64,000 nucleotides of DNA from Smallanthus sonchifolius (GCA_023525975.1 CM042034.1:65593279-65657278), one strand, 5' to 3'; shown: positions 1 to 11,590, counted from the first letter of the stretch. Translations and numbers: made by a program. Notes: generated by a model from the sequence alone, not told the origin.

Positions 1-1060
1 ACGCGTACATGCTTTCATTGTAATGAGATGGGACACATTGTGGTGAACTGTCCTTACAAAAATAAAGGGAAGAAGCATGTAGTTCATGAGAAGATGAAGC
101 CTGAATCAAAACATGTTGAGGAAAAGTTTGTTTCGTCTCAAACTCCAAAATAAGTTCATGTAGGCGAATCTTCTTCATGTGCATCTTATCGTGTGAAGAT
201 TCCTTATATGAGAGAATATCGTGAGAAGAGATCTTGCTTTTATTGTGGTCTTGTGGGTCACATTCGGATTGTTTGTCCTCACAACGCCAAAGGTAACCGA
301 CATGTTACCCCACGAAAGTTAAGAACTCATGGTAAGCCTTATGTCAAATGTGGTTAAACCTCGTGATACACCAAAGGGTAATTCAAAATCTCAGGTTAGG
401 CTTTCTAGACCTCAAAGACGGAGGAGAAACAGAAGATTGAGAAAGCTTTTAGAACAACAAGAGCTTTCACAATCTAAACATTTTTCAAATGAACAAGATT
501 GTTCAAACACTTAACATTTTAAGCAAAAAGACCTTAATGAACAGAAGTATGTTTGAAAATCAAAAGTTTCTGTTTCGGATTCGTCGGAGCATTCACCAAA
601 AATCGATGAGAGATTCGATTGTGAATGGAGTGAAGTCTATTATTTTGATACAGATGGACGGCCCATGACTACCATGGCTTGGGTCCCAATTTCAAATTAA
701 TGTTTCTTGTTAGATGTGTAGGATTAACTAAGAGGGACTATTAATAACATTTGGTTTGTCGGTAGTGGTTGTTCATAGCACATGTCAGGGAATGACATCT
801 GCAAGAGCAATGAGTCGTTACAGAAGTTTGTAAATCTATTTGATTCAAAGACTTGATGCTCAGGAGGAGAATATGTCACACACAATGTTATTTTGAAAAA
901 GATTTAAAAGTCCAAAAGACAACCTGAAACTTAGGATGACAATGGTGAGCATAAAGTCTTTGATGTAACCATTTGACTAGTTGAGAGGGAGTCTACAGGA
1001 GATGGGGAGTACAGAATTGTATTGGTGACAATGGAAAAGGCATTCAATTACATTCGATTA
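1..1060 (+). pseudogene. R1: copia (Sirevirus-like) gag-protease linker remnant
   Basis: Frame 1 runs open from the window edge to a TAA at 151-153 and resumes beyond it. It holds two CX2CX4HX4C zinc knuckles, at 10-51 (CFHCNEMGHIVVNC) and 235-276 (CFYCGLVGHIRIVC). An arginine-rich stretch (PQRRRRNRRLRKL) follows near 408-450 in another frame. Near 665-700 a TMAWVPIS-type motif appears, and near 750-785 a degraded WFVGSGCS motif with a stop before HMSGN, which corresponds to the copia protease start. The same order (knuckle, arginine-rich segment, AWVS motif, protease) occurs in R8 at 51600-50900. Many stops and frame changes make it a pseudogene. The 5' part of the element lies outside the window. 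Confidence 0.8.
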
Positions 1061-2600
1061 CCTCAGTTTGAGTTTTTAATTGATTGAATTGCTTAATCCC
1101 ATGTAACCAAGTAAAATGTTTTTCTTAAAATGTTTTGATACAAGATTTTGTTTTCTTTTGTTTTACTTTCTTTCATAAAGATTTTAAAAAAGCCAAACAA
1201 ATTGAAAAAGATAAAATCGACATTACTTGAAGTTAAAGAAGAGATGATAGTACATCAGTAGATGTTCTTTCACACATAACCTTAGATTGACTGGTTGGTG
1301 CTTTAGGTTAATATATCTGAATTATATGTTTTGATCTAAACTTCAGAGACTGCACAAATAGGAAATGATAGTGTTGTGTATACATATAATTTGAATTGTC
1401 AGTAGACTAAAAGCGTCACTGAACCATTAGTAGTGTGAAAACATAATTGCATATGTTACAAATGTGATTTGAACCCATTTATGCCTGGATGTGTGTGTTA
1501 AAAGATCACTATCAGATAAATAATATTAGCTTTTAATAAAGATTGTCCTATGAGATCAGTTTCAGGTTATGTCCTTAGCACCATTCATTCGATTTGCTTC
1601 AGTGCCCATGTCACGAAAAGCATGCAATTTGAAGTATAATCAAGATATGTACTTGAAAACATCAGTCAAACATATACTAGCCCTTGGATCATATTGATAA
1701 ATCATCTTTACTGATTCAATTGAATTCATAATCCAGATAACAGTTGGATCCACGTACCTGAATCTTATGATTCCACATATAGAAGCCAAGACATTGAATC
1801 ATTCGATTCTGAATCTCATTGATTCCTATACAATCCAATTTGGATTCTGCTATTCATGTGCTAAGTGATGTCTCCTCATTCTGGGAATTTGGATAATCTT
1901 TAGTAAAATCTCATATGTCTTGAAGATAGTGCATTTTACATTATGTTGGCATACTAGTGGGGTACACGTTGTATTTCATACTTAAATGGTACCTTAACTC
2001 ACAAGAAAGTGGGAATGAGATGCTTTAGTTTCAAATCTTATAATATTGACAATTTGAATTTGTGTGTCATAGCCTGATCCTATTTTCTTTGAATGTTTAT
2101 CACGTATCATAACATGCAATATGAAAGTCTTGAAAAAGATAGGGTGTGATACTCTCAAAAGATATTGGATTGATTGGTCAAGGCTTGACAGAATGTCATA
2201 TGATACCATTTGATATTATACGGATTTTATATCCAAGATGTGTGATTGATATATCATATATACTGATATGATCTTCTTACTCGTGATGTTCGACCAAAAA
2301 GATGTGATTTTGTATTTTACATTTTAGTTTGTACAAAGAAAAACCAAAAAATATTTTGTGTTTCTTATGTTTGAAAAACCAAAAAGATTTTATTTTTCCA
2401 GCTTCCATGAAAATCTTAATTGTTGGTTATTCTTGGTTGTTCTCCTTTGCAAAAACTGAATATTGCAGACAGAAGTTGACAAGGGGTCTTTCTCCCAAGT
2501 TTTCTTCTAGAAAGAAAGAGAGAGCGTTTAGATGAACAAGACGAAGACTACATGTTGTTTGATGATCTTAAAGACAAATGAAAATCTTCTGAAGTTGTTG
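1061..2600. other. R1 interior with no readable gene
   Basis: This AT-rich stretch lies between the protease remnant and the 3' end of R1. Integrase, reverse transcriptase and RNase H should sit here, but I cannot recognise any of their motifs in either strand. Short open frames at 1994-2209 and 2329-2535 have no family signature. It is best read as strongly decayed or rearranged copia interior. Confidence 0.5.
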
Positions 2601-2601
2601 T

Positions 2602-2719
2602 CAAGGGGGAGTCTGTTAGAGCATATTCTGGTGACAACGAGCTTGAAGATATTATGTCTTAGTCTTAGATTCTTTGACTTGTAATTGATAGAATTGTTTG
2701 CAACAGTTAAGGGGGGGTC
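2602..2719 (+). other. R1 tandem polypurine tracts
   Basis: Two G-rich tracts, at 2603-2610 (aaggggga) and 2709-2717 (aaggggggg), are each followed by TCTGTTAGA. The second directly precedes the TG of the LTR at 2720 and is the likely plus-strand primer. The first, 106 bp upstream, looks like a duplicated LTR start or an additional tract. Extra polypurine tracts near the 3' end are known for Sirevirus-type elements. Confidence 0.6.
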
Positions 2720-2773
2720 TGTTAGAACATGAATTTGTAACTGTAGGAAACAATATTGTTTAAGTTCATAGAG

Positions 2774-2836
2774 AGGCGAACTTAACAAGTTCTCCTAAGC
2801 ATCTTTAGGAGCGAACTTGTTAAGTTCGCCTAAGGT
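2774..2836 (+). repeat. Dyad cluster in R1 LTR
   Basis: GGCGAACTTAACAAGTTC and GCGAACTTGTTAAGTTCGCC are near-palindromes lying next to each other, about 15-75 bp upstream of the TATA box. Each could bind a dimeric protein or fold back on itself. Related motifs recur in the LTR fragment at 3333-3498. Confidence 0.75.
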
Positions 2837-2849
2837 GCTATGTGTTCCT

Positions 2850-2857
2850 ATAAATAG
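2850..2857 (+). promoter_or_regulatory. TATA box of R1 LTR
   Basis: TATAAATA sits 130 bp into the LTR, directly after the dyad cluster. This is the usual U3 position of a plant LTR promoter. Confidence 0.65.
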
Positions 2858-3078
2858 GAGTTACAAGTTCATGTTCCATAGAACACTAGAGAAGAAAAGG
2901 TTGTAGTGTGTGTTTTGGAGAGAACTGTTGTAATCAAGGATTATAGTAATACAAAGCGTTTATTTACACTGTTGTTGTTGATTGAGTTACACGAGCACGT
3001 TGATCATGGATTCCGCACGTTATCACCATGTCGTACCGCGAGTCTAGAGATCCATCACGCACCGAATCGGGACCTACA

Positions 3079-3332
3079 AATATCTGTTAAAGCTTTGATT
3101 TTTATCGGTTTTGGATTTGAATGTTGGTTGAATGATTTTGTAAAGAATCTTGGTTTGATTAGTATGATGATATAGCATGCTTAATTTTGATTTGTGTTTG
3201 ATTATTACTCCGCATGTTGTCTTGTTGAATGTCTTTCATTAATAGATGCATGTTTAGGTTGTTCGCTTATTGCTTGTGACCTAAGTGGTTTGCTAGACGT
3301 AGTAATCTGTAGGAGTGTTAATTTTTCCTTGA
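3079..3332. other. Spacer, nothing recognised
   Basis: This lies between the end of the R1 LTR and a second, partial copia LTR. No motif or coding sequence is recognised. It may be host sequence or interior of the element that owns the partial LTR. Confidence 0.4.
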
Positions 3333-3498
3333 TGTTAGAGCATACATTTGTATTTGTAGCAAAAATTTTAAGTGTATATGTAGCGAACAGGTTAAGTTTT
3401 CCTAAGGGAATGTTTAGGCGAACTTAACAAGTGAACTTACTAAGTTCGCCTATTGAGTTATGGGTGAACTTGTTAAGTTCGCCTACAGACTCAGTTTG
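3333..3498 (+). repeat. R2: partial copia LTR cut by R3
   Basis: It starts TGTTAGAGCATACATTTG, close to the start of the R1 LTR, and carries three GCGAACTTGTTAAGTTCGCC-like dyads (about 3416-3485). It breaks off exactly where R3 begins. R3 therefore probably inserted into this LTR. The rest of the LTR is not visible in the window. Confidence 0.6.
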
Positions 3499-3731
3499 TG
3501 TCACAACCCATTCGGCGGCGGAATCACCGAACGTGACGTGTAGGATTGTTCAAAGACATCGTGGCACTATTGTTGAAATATAAATTTAACCGATTTCATT
3601 AAATTAAGAATTTCAAATACAATTGTTTCAATTAAAGGAAATACATTGATAAACAAAAGACAAAAATATTTAAATTTGATATCTATGGCAAAGTCCCTAG
3701 ATTCCATTTCCATGGTAGCATCAAACATCTC

Positions 3732-4207
3732 CTGAAAACATGTAAAATAATATTTGATCAACAATAAAGTTGGTGAGTTCATACAAGTTTCATACATATA
3801 ATAATCATGTTTAAAGCAACAATTCACATGCATAGACATACTTTACTAATGTTCATACAATTTGTAATGATATAGTTCAAACCTATTGTTGACATAGCAT
3901 ACCTAGCATCCAAAGAATACCAGTCGAATAAATAACATAACAAGATCGGGGGCTCCATAAAGGTAACGAAAAGCCGACGGGTGTCAATCCTATAGCGCTA
4001 CACTTGTTAAGTGCGGTTTTGCAAGAATTAATGAACTATTGTATTAACAGGATGTATTTAAGCATGTAGTCAAGTTGTTGTCACATGAGCATGTTAATGA
4101 ATTGTGTTTGAATAAAGTGTGAATCTTGTAGTGTATGTGTTTTGAATATGTACATGTTTTCAAGTCCCGAAGTGCAAAAATGTAAAAGGGGTAAGTATGA
4201 AACTCAC
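3732..4207 (-). other. Candidate LTR intron in R3
   Basis: On the minus strand GTGAGT starts at 4207 and TTTTCAG/G ends at 3732, giving 476 nt. The donor flank is followed by a conserved CCCCTTTTACATTTTTG segment. The acceptor is preceded by CTCACCAACTTTATTGTTGA. The same arrangement occurs in four other gypsy LTRs here. Splicing is inferred, not seen. Confidence 0.45.
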
Positions 4208-5003
4208 GGTTTGGCGTGGTAACGAAAGGATGAACGGGAAGGTGAAGAGTCGGGAATGCCGGTTAACCTAAAAGGTAACGTAGGCATAATTTCGGTGGAG
4301 AAGAAATAATAAATAATATATATATGTATAATAGTATCAAGTTGGTCATGCATCGCCGACGGCGGACCGAAACACAAACCCCTAACTTAGTTAGGAATTC
4401 GGATGGTCAAAAGTTAGTATAGTTAGTAATATACCACTTGAAGTGGCCAAGAGAAAGGTTGGGAAATCCACAAACCTTGTTAGATTTATTTATAATATTT
4501 ATGTATAGTATTTGAACACCTTGTGGCTATTGGATGTCTTATGGTAGATGAACTACCTTAGCACAAGGCTTCCGTCATAGAATTTTGATGGAAGCTTGGT
4601 TTGGTTTTACCACAACTAGATGTAAAATATCCAAACAAGAACATGAAGAAGAAGAAATGTTAGTTGAAAGACCACAACTTGGACCTCAAATGGTGACTTA
4701 TCTTAGATGTTTACCAAGGTAAACAAATGATAAGATCCTAGAGGTTTATCCAAGAAGGTGAAGGAAGAATTGTTAAGAAAAAAAAAGGAAGAAACTTAAA
4801 GAAAAATAAGGTTTTTACCTTATAAAATTCTGCCAAAAATCTTGGAAGAAATGGAGCACTTGGAGAGATTTGTGAGAGAATTTGGAGGGTGAAAGGGAGT
4901 GGGTATTTATAAGTGTGGATTAGGGTTTTGGGGTATTAAATGAGTTAGTTGGGAGTTGGTGGTTGAAAGGGAGGTGATTCTTTTTTAAAAAGAAAAAAAC
5001 TGA

Positions 5004-5071
5004 AATAATAATAATAATAGTACTAATGATAATAATGATAATAATACTACTACTAATAATAATAATAATAA
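5004..5071 (+). repeat. AAT/ATA microsatellite
   Basis: This is an imperfect (AAT)n-type run inside the R3 LTR. It gives spurious isoleucine- and leucine-rich open frames on the minus strand. Confidence 0.85.
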
Positions 5072-5328
5072 ACCGAGCGTGTATGGACGTGAAACGAGAA
5101 TATAAATGTGTAAAAAAAGTGAAACGCGTGTTTGTAATATATAATTTTGTAATATTGCACGTATGATGTTGTCTTGCATATGTATAAATGTAATGTATGT
5201 TGTAAACATGTAATTGAATAAATCCAATAAATTCATTGATCATAAGTCTCGGGTTACAATGGATTCAAAAATGAACGTACAAGGGTACAAAATGTGTAAT
5301 CGATGATGTGGAAAGTACGGATATTACA

Positions 5329-5337
5329 GTCTCCCCG
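5329..5337 (-). other. R3 polypurine tract
   Basis: On the minus strand it reads GGGGAGAC directly before the TGTAAT start of the 3' LTR. This is the usual plus-strand priming site of gypsy elements. Confidence 0.8.
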
Positions 5338-5427
5338 ACTTTAAAAAATTTCGTCCCAAAATTTCTCTCATGAGGAAGACTCTGAAAAAATATGCGGGTA
5401 CTTGGCTTTCATTTGGTCTTCACGTTC

Positions 5428-8400
5428 CTAAGTGAATTCTGCACCACATTTTCCTTCCCAACGTACCTTAATGATTGGAATACGATTACGCTTGAGTTGT
5501 TTGACTTCACGATCCATTATCTCAACAGGTTTCTCGACAAAGTGCATTGTTAGGTCGATCTGAACGTCTTCAAGTGGAACTTGGAGATCTTCATTTGATA
5601 AGCACTTTCTCAAGTTAGAGACATGGAAGGTGGGGTGGATGTTGCTAAGCTCGGTAGGGAGATCAAGTTTGTATGCAACAGAACCGACTTTCTCGAAAAT
5701 CTTTAAAGGACCAACATAACGTGGGGATAGTTTTCCTCGCTTCCCGAAGCGAAAGACTCCTTTCCAAGGTGAAACCTTAAGGAAAACGAAATCTCCAACT
5801 TCGAAAGTAACCGCGTTGCGCTTTCGGTCGGCGTAACTCTTTTGTCGACTCCGAGCGGTACGTAGGTTGTCGTGAATTTTGAGGATCTTGTCTGTGGTCT
5901 CTTGGATTAACTCGGGTCCGGTAATTTGTCTTTCGCCGATCTCGGTCCAACAAACGGGTGACCGACATTTTCGACCATAAAGTGCCTCAAATGGAGCCAT
6001 GCCGATGCTGGTATGGTAACTATTGTTGTAAGAGAACTCGATCAAAGGCAAGTGCACGTCCCAATTACCACCGAAATCAATGACACACGATCGAAGCATA
6101 TCCTCGAGAGTTTGGATAGTACGTTCAGTCAGACCATCCGTCTGAGGGTGGTAAGCCGTACTAAGATTGAGTTGAGTACTCATGGCTTCATTGAAGGATT
6201 CCCAAAAAACGGGAGGTGAAACGACTATCACGATCGGATATGATGTCCAAAGGATGTAGATTTGAGCTAGCCTTGCAACGGGGAAGCTCTCGCGGATGGG
6301 AATGAAGTGAGCAGATTTGGTGAGACGATCGATGATAACCCAAACGGAATCATGACGAGAGGATGTCAATGGGAGTTTGGTAATGAAGTCCATAGCAATG
6401 CTCTCCCATTTCCAAACCGGAATCTCCGGTTGCACGAGCAAACCGGATGGACGTTGGTGCTCGGCTTTCACTCTAGCGCAAGTATTACACTTCGACACAT
6501 AGAGCGCGATATCCTTTTTCATACCGGGCCACCAGTAGATAGAACGCAGATCCCTGTACATTTTGTCTGTACCAGGGTGGACCGAATACCGAGACTTGTG
6601 AGCCTCATGCATGATGGAAGAACGAAGATCAGAACGATTGGGAACCCAAACACGATTCATGAAATAAAGTAAACCGTTGGGTTTGGTCTCGAGTTGGAGT
6701 TCGGCACCACAAGACATTTCGTTGTACATGTCGCCTTCGGTGACCGAAAGATGTTGGGCTTCACAAATACGGACATGGATGTCGGGTTGCATATGAGCAC
6801 AAAGGAACTTCACAAGGTGCTTTTGGCTGAGGGTATCGGCAACGACGTTCGCTTTACCGGGATGGTAGCGAATTTCGCATTCGTAATCTTTGATTGTTTC
6901 AATCCCTCGGCGTTGGCGCATGTTTAGATCCTTTTGGTTATGAAGATGTTGGAGACTCTTGTGATCTATGAAGACCACTCATTTGGTACCGTAAAGGCAG
7001 TGTCTCCAAAGCTTGAGAGCAAAGACGACGACGGTGAGTTCAAGATCATGAGTCGTGTAATTCTTCTCATGGATCTTGAGTTGACGGGATGCGTAAGCGA
7101 TGACCTTGCCTCGTTGCATGAGAACATAACCGAGACCAATGTTAGAGGCGTCGCAATACACCACGAAGTCATCGTTTCCGTCAGGAAGAGTAAGGATCGG
7201 AGCATTGCAAAGCTTATCCTTAAGTGTTTGGAAAGCTTCCTCTTCATTAGGGCCCCACTCGTAGGGTTTCCCTTTTTGAGTTAATGCGGTGAGAGGAACG
7301 GAGATCTTGGAAAAGTTGGCGATGAAACGACGGTAATAGCCCGCAAGACCAAGGAATGAGCGAACTTCGGTAGCAGATTTCAGAGCAATCCAGTTCTTGA
7401 CTGCTTCGATTTTGGCTGGATCCACATGGATACCCTTATCACTAATAATGTGTCCCAAAAATTGGACTTCCTTAAGCCAAAATTCACACTTGGAGAATTT
7501 GGCGTAAAGTTGTTCTTTTCTTAGTAACTCCAATATTAAGCGAAGGTGTTCCTCGTGGGTGGATCGGGATTTGGAATAGATGAGAATGTCATCAATGAAG
7601 ACGATTACGCATTTGTCCAAATACGGTTTGCACACTCGGTTCATGAGATCCATGAAAACCGCGGGTGCATTGGTTAGCCCGAAAGGCATCACCATAAATT
7701 CGTAGTGTCCGTATCGGGTTCGAAATGCGGTTTTGGGAATGTCGTCCTCATGAACACGAAGTTGATGATATCCCGAACGGAGATCGATCTTGGAAAAACA
7801 AGACGCACCTTGGAGTTGGTCGAAAAGATCGTCGATGCGAGGCAAAGGATACCGATTCTTGATAGTGAGTTTGTTAAGCTCACGATAATCGATGCACATG
7901 CGGAACGATCCGTCTTTCTTTTTAACGAATAAAACGGGAGCGCAACACGGGGATGAACTCGGACGAATGAAACCCTTGTCGGCTAACTCTTGAAGTTGAC
8001 CGGCAAGTTCTTGCATCTCGGAGGGTGCAAGGCGGTAAGGAGCTTTGGCAATCGGAGTCGTACCGGGCATGAGATCAATTCGGAATTCGACCTCACGGGA
8101 TGGAGGAAGACCGGGTAGGTCCTCGGGAAAGACTTCGGGGAAATCGCAAATGATGGGAATGTCTTTTACACCTTTGCCCTTTTCTTTCTTTTTCACTACT
8201 TGGGCCAAAAAGGCCACGTAGTTCTTTAGTAAATATTTTTGGGCTTTGGTGCAGGACATGAGTTTGAGTCCACCGGATGGCCTTTCGCCATGGATTTGCA
8301 AAACTTGACCGGATGGAAGGGGAATACGGATGAATTTCTCAAAGCAAACGACTTCGGCATGGTTCTTGGCAAGCCAATCCATGCCTACTACGACATCAAA

Positions 8401-8652
8401 ACTCCCCAATTGCATGGGTATGAGATCGATCGAGAAGGGATGACCATTAAGGTCGAGAGTACAATCGAGGATAATCGTGTCACAAAAGGTGGATTTTCCG
8501 TCCGCGATTTCGACAGTGAAGGAGTTCTCTAACTTAGATCGGGTCTTAGCTAACATAAGTTCAAATTCTAGCGATACGAAACTTTTATCCGCACCGGTAT
8601 CAAATAAAACAGAAGCATACCGACCATTGATAGGAAACATACCGTTCACCAC
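5428..8652 (-). pseudogene. R3 pol polyprotein (PR-RT-RNase H-IN-chromodomain)
   Basis: Reading leftward, the aspartic protease motif LFDTGADKSFVS lies near the start. Reverse transcriptase follows, with FRMCIDYRELNKLTIKNRYP and the FIDD catalytic box. RNase H begins VVYCDAS. Integrase has an H-H-C-C finger (HEAHKSRY...CNTCARVKAEH) and the motif AYHPQTDGLTERT. The tail (VGDFVFLKVSPWKGV... to KVRWEGKCGAEFT) is the chromovirus GPY/F and chromodomain-like region. Damage includes an in-frame TGA at 6979-6981 after RNase H and a stop at 5428-5430 inside the chromodomain. In the integrase core, near 6245-6200, a deletion of about 30 bp plus a shift puts the second catalytic Asp out of frame. The product cannot be functional. 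Confidence 0.9.
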
Positions 8653-9920
8653 GTCGTTATCAGTTTGTGCCTGCGTCGCATTGATGTTGTAAGCACGGCC
8701 TCTTGGGTTTGTGGGTTGGTTTTAGTTGGGTGGTTGGTTGCGGTTGTTGTTGGTGGTGGGGTTGTTGTTGTGGTGGTGTTGGTTTTGGTTTTGTGGGCAT
8801 TGTGGGCTCATGTGGTTTGGATCACCACAACGGTAGCAAGCCCAACCATTTGTGATGGCCGGTGGGTTTCAGTTTGGTGGGGGAGCTTGGGTGTTTTGGG
8901 GTTGTTGTGGGTTACGGCATAGGTTGGCAAGGTGTCCGAATTTGCCACACGAGGTGCATTTTTGGCATGGGAGGTTGTTTGGGTGGTGGTATTGGCAAGT
9001 GTTGCATAATGGGTAAGATCCACCATACGGTTTCTTTTGGGGTGTCGGGTCTTGGTTCATCGGCACTTGGTTAATGGGGGTGAGAACCGCATAGTTCCGG
9101 GCTTGGGACTTGCGCTTTTTGTTGTTTTGGTGAGTAAGGGTTTTGGCGGGTTTTGGTTCGGTGACTTTGGGTTCGGTGGGCTCAACGGTGGCTTGGGTGG
9201 TGTGCTTCTTGGTGCCCCGAATGGTTAAAGTACCATCCTGAGCACGGTTTCGGGAGAAAGCGGCCGCAAGGCGCATGGCCTTGGCGAGGTTGGTGGGTTC
9301 GGCGGCGGCGACCGTGTCCTTGATGACGGACGGGAGGCCTTGTATGTACTTGGCCACGGATCGCTCTATGGTGTCAACTTGGCGAGGCGCAAGGACGGAG
9401 AGTTGTTGGAAGCGGAGGTTGTAGCAGCATTGTCACCGCTGTCCTGTTTGAGGGTGAAAAACTCCTCCTCGAGTGCTTGCAATTCATGGGGAGGGCAGTA
9501 CTCCTCGCGCATAAACGCTTTGAGTTCCTTCCAAGACAGGGTGATGATCTCCTCGTCGAGCTCCTTCTCGCTATCCCAACAAGCGAGAGCTTGCTCTTTG
9601 AAGAGGCTAGTGGCGTAGCGAGTCCGGAGGTGGTCCGGGGTCTCGCTTACCGAGAAGGTGTTTTCCATGCTCGCAAACCAGCTAAGGAGATTGGTTGCAC
9701 CTTCGAGTCCCGTGAAAGATTCGGGACGACAAGCAAGGAAGGTTCGGTAGTGTTGGGCGTGGGAGTTGGGAGTTTCGGTGTTGGATTCAACCGATCCGTT
9801 GGGGGTGAGGTTCTGGATGAGGCCAGGGATGACTTGGGCCATTTGCTTGGCCACGAGTGCGGCCAAACGCTTGTCCCTCTTGTTGTTCCTGGCGGTAGCA
9901 GAGTGGCGAGATGAAGACAT
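8653..9920 (-). pseudogene. R3 gag
   Basis: The frame starts with MSSSRHSATARNN at 9920. It carries the retrotransposon gag region (FTGLEGATNLLSWFASMENTF, then EEYCPPHELQALEEEF). A small indel near 9430 shifts the frame, and the second part (AKYIQGLPSVIKDTV) continues at 9357-8869. One zinc knuckle, CTSCGKFGHLANLC, lies near 8990-8930. A second, CYRCGDPNHMSPQC, is visible near 8845-8795 in yet another frame, followed by an Asn/Gln/Pro-rich linker to protease. Gag normally packages element RNA in cytoplasmic particles. This copy is broken. Confidence 0.85.
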
Positions 9921-10904
9921 CTACAAAAGGGGATTGTGAGACTTAGATCAATGGTTTTGCATAAAAAATTGTTGTCATATGAGTATGTAAATTTCACGTA
10001 TGGCACAAGTAATCAAGTAATTTCATGTAATAGCACGTTTGGTCATGTGAATCATGTATGGAAATAGTGTATATAACAAACATGTGACGATGAAAGAGCA
10101 TAAATTTAATTGGTTCTCGAATGTATTAGCGTTTTGAAGTTAGTAAGGCGAGTAGCGAAAAGCGAGCGTCGACGAGATCGAACCAAGTTAGTATAATAAT
10201 AGTAGTGAAAATAGTTTATATATAAAAGAGAGGCTTGTTTGTAAAAAGTTGGAGTGTCTCGTTAGCTCGGCTCTTGAACTAACGAAAACGTCGACTAACC
10301 CAAGTGGTCAAACCTTCTATTGAGTTCGGGAAACACGTTTTGGCCTAATAGATAAAATACTCTCGCCGGTAATTCGGTTAACGGTATTTTACCCTTCCGG
10401 TTACTACGTGTCCCTAGTCAATAGCAAAGCCGAGACTTTGGCGAGATTGAAAATTTTAAGAGTGGAACTAATCACCAAATTGTGGATTTCACTCCTAGTT
10501 TGGTGGTGTCGTTCCGTTTTGTATAGGGTTGGTGCCTTAACCGTTTGAGATAGGAAATCACTCCTAACTTTAACGGTAAGGTTTCCCAAGAGCGTTTGTG
10601 AGTGGAATTCTTTTACCGTCAAGGTGAGGTTTTCACACCTAACTTGATGGTAAATTCCTAAGTCTTAGGCGGAGTGAAACTTATCACCGAATGAGGAATT
10701 ACCCTCTTTTGGTGAGTTCGTTTCTTTGGTGAAATATGAGTGTCTTGATGTCTTGAAATCCATGACGGTGTATTTAGTCCAAAGAATAAGTAAGAAGCAA
10801 AGGTGGTAGAACAAGCGTATTAAGAGTCATAAGGAATGGTCTAAAACGGGTCCTTAGTTATAGGCTAGGTCAAATAAGCAATTTTCCTAATTCCCTATAA
10901 CCAC
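9921..10904 (-). other. R3 untranslated leader with stem-loop series
   Basis: No coding sequence is recognised between the primer site and gag. From about 10440 to 10740 there is a series of imperfect stem-loops. The clearest has arms TTACCGTCAAG (10613-10623) and CTTGATGGTAA (10643-10653). Others pair CCTTAACCGTT with AACGGTAAGG, and TCACCAAAT with AGTTTGGTG. Confidence 0.6.
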
Positions 10905-10917
10905 GGCTCTGATACCA
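10905..10917 (-). other. R3 primer binding site (tRNA-Met-i type)
   Basis: The minus strand reads TGGTATCAGAGCC three bases inside the 5' LTR, complementary to the 3' end of plant initiator tRNA-Met. Confidence 0.92.
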
Positions 10918-10920
10918 ATC

Positions 10921-11265
10921 TGTCACAACCCATTCGGCGACAGAATCACCGAACGTGACGTGTAGGATTGTTCAAAGACATCGTGGCACTATTATTGAAA
11001 TATAAATTTAACCGATTTCATTAAACTAAGAATTCCAAATACAATTGTTTCAATTAAAGGAAATACATTGATAAACAAAAGACAAAAATATTTAAATTTG
11101 ATATCTATGGCAAAGTCCCAAGATTCCATTTCCATGGTAGCATCAAACATCTCCTGAAAACATGTAAAATAATATTTGATCAACAATAAAGTTGGTGAGT
11201 TCATACAAGTTTCATACATATAATAATCATGTTTAAAGCAACAATTCACATGCATAGACATACTT
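10921..11265 (-). repeat. R3 5' LTR, partial
   Basis: It matches 3499-3843 with only a few mismatches (for example gcgaca against gcggcg) and ends abruptly at CATACTT. The remainder of this LTR was displaced by R4, whose TGTAAC start follows immediately. Confidence 0.9.
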
Positions 11266-11507
11266 TGTAACCTTTCTGATTTTCATATTTTTCTTATTTA
11301 TTTTATGCCGTGCAATAAAAGACGATTCCGATTCCAACCTTACATGCATTGTTCATGTGCAATAACAAATATACACGCGTTTATTATATTAAAATATTAA
11401 CTAAAACCATCTTGCAAACCTCGAGGACCAAACTTGACCAAAACTCAAAACAACATCAAGACTACAAAACTACAGGGACCATTCTTGTAAATATCAAAAA
11501 GTGCACA

Positions 11508-11590
11508 AGCACGGTCGTGCTTAGTCCTAAGCACGGTCGCGCTTAAGCCACGAACACGGTCGTGCTTAACTTTAAGCACGGTCGCGCCTG
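11508..11590 (+). repeat. GCACGGTCGTGC array, block 1 (R4 LTR)
   Basis: Four copies of an imperfect dyad (arms GCACG and CGTGC or close variants) are spaced about 20 bp apart. The block lies about 240-325 bp into the LTR, close to the relative position of the matching block in R6. Confidence 0.85.

Larger units (their letters stand above)
2720..3078 (+). repeat. R1 3' LTR
   Basis: The 359-bp sequence begins TGTTAGAACA right after a polypurine tract and ends GGGACCTACA, the same terminal bases as the copia LTRs of R7 and R8. It contains a cluster of dyad repeats followed by a TATA box. The matching 5' LTR lies outside the window, so no age estimate is possible. Confidence 0.75.
3499..5328 (-). 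repeat. R3 3' LTR
   Basis: The 1830-bp LTR reads TGTCACAACCC at its left edge and ...ATATTACA at its right edge. In element orientation it therefore starts TGTAAT and ends GGGTTGTGACA. It is followed inward by a polypurine tract. It contains an AAT-type microsatellite near the U3 start and the donor/acceptor pair described separately. Confidence 0.88.
3499..11265 (-). mobile_element. R3: Ty3/gypsy chromovirus, right LTR truncated
   Basis: On the minus strand the order is 5' LTR (partial, 10921-11265), primer site (10905-10917), leader, gag, protease, reverse transcriptase, RNase H, integrase, chromodomain-like tail, polypurine tract (5329-5337) and 3' LTR (3499-5328). The 5' LTR matches the start of the 3' LTR until 11265 and then stops abruptly, where R4 begins. 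R4 therefore inserted into the R3 LTR. The left target duplicate would be GTTTG (3494-3498), but its partner is not found. Confidence 0.9.

Noticed and set aside
2906..3175. 89-codon frame spanning the R1 LTR end
   Set aside because: It crosses the LTR boundary at 3078 and has no protein signature.
4920..5243. Hydrophobic Ile/Leu-rich reading frames on the minus strand
   Set aside because: They come from the AAT microsatellite in the R3 LTR and have no other protein-like feature.
8665..9074. Gly/Val-rich plus-strand frames opposite R3 gag
   Set aside because: They are antisense shadows of the Asn/Gln/Pro-rich gag linker.
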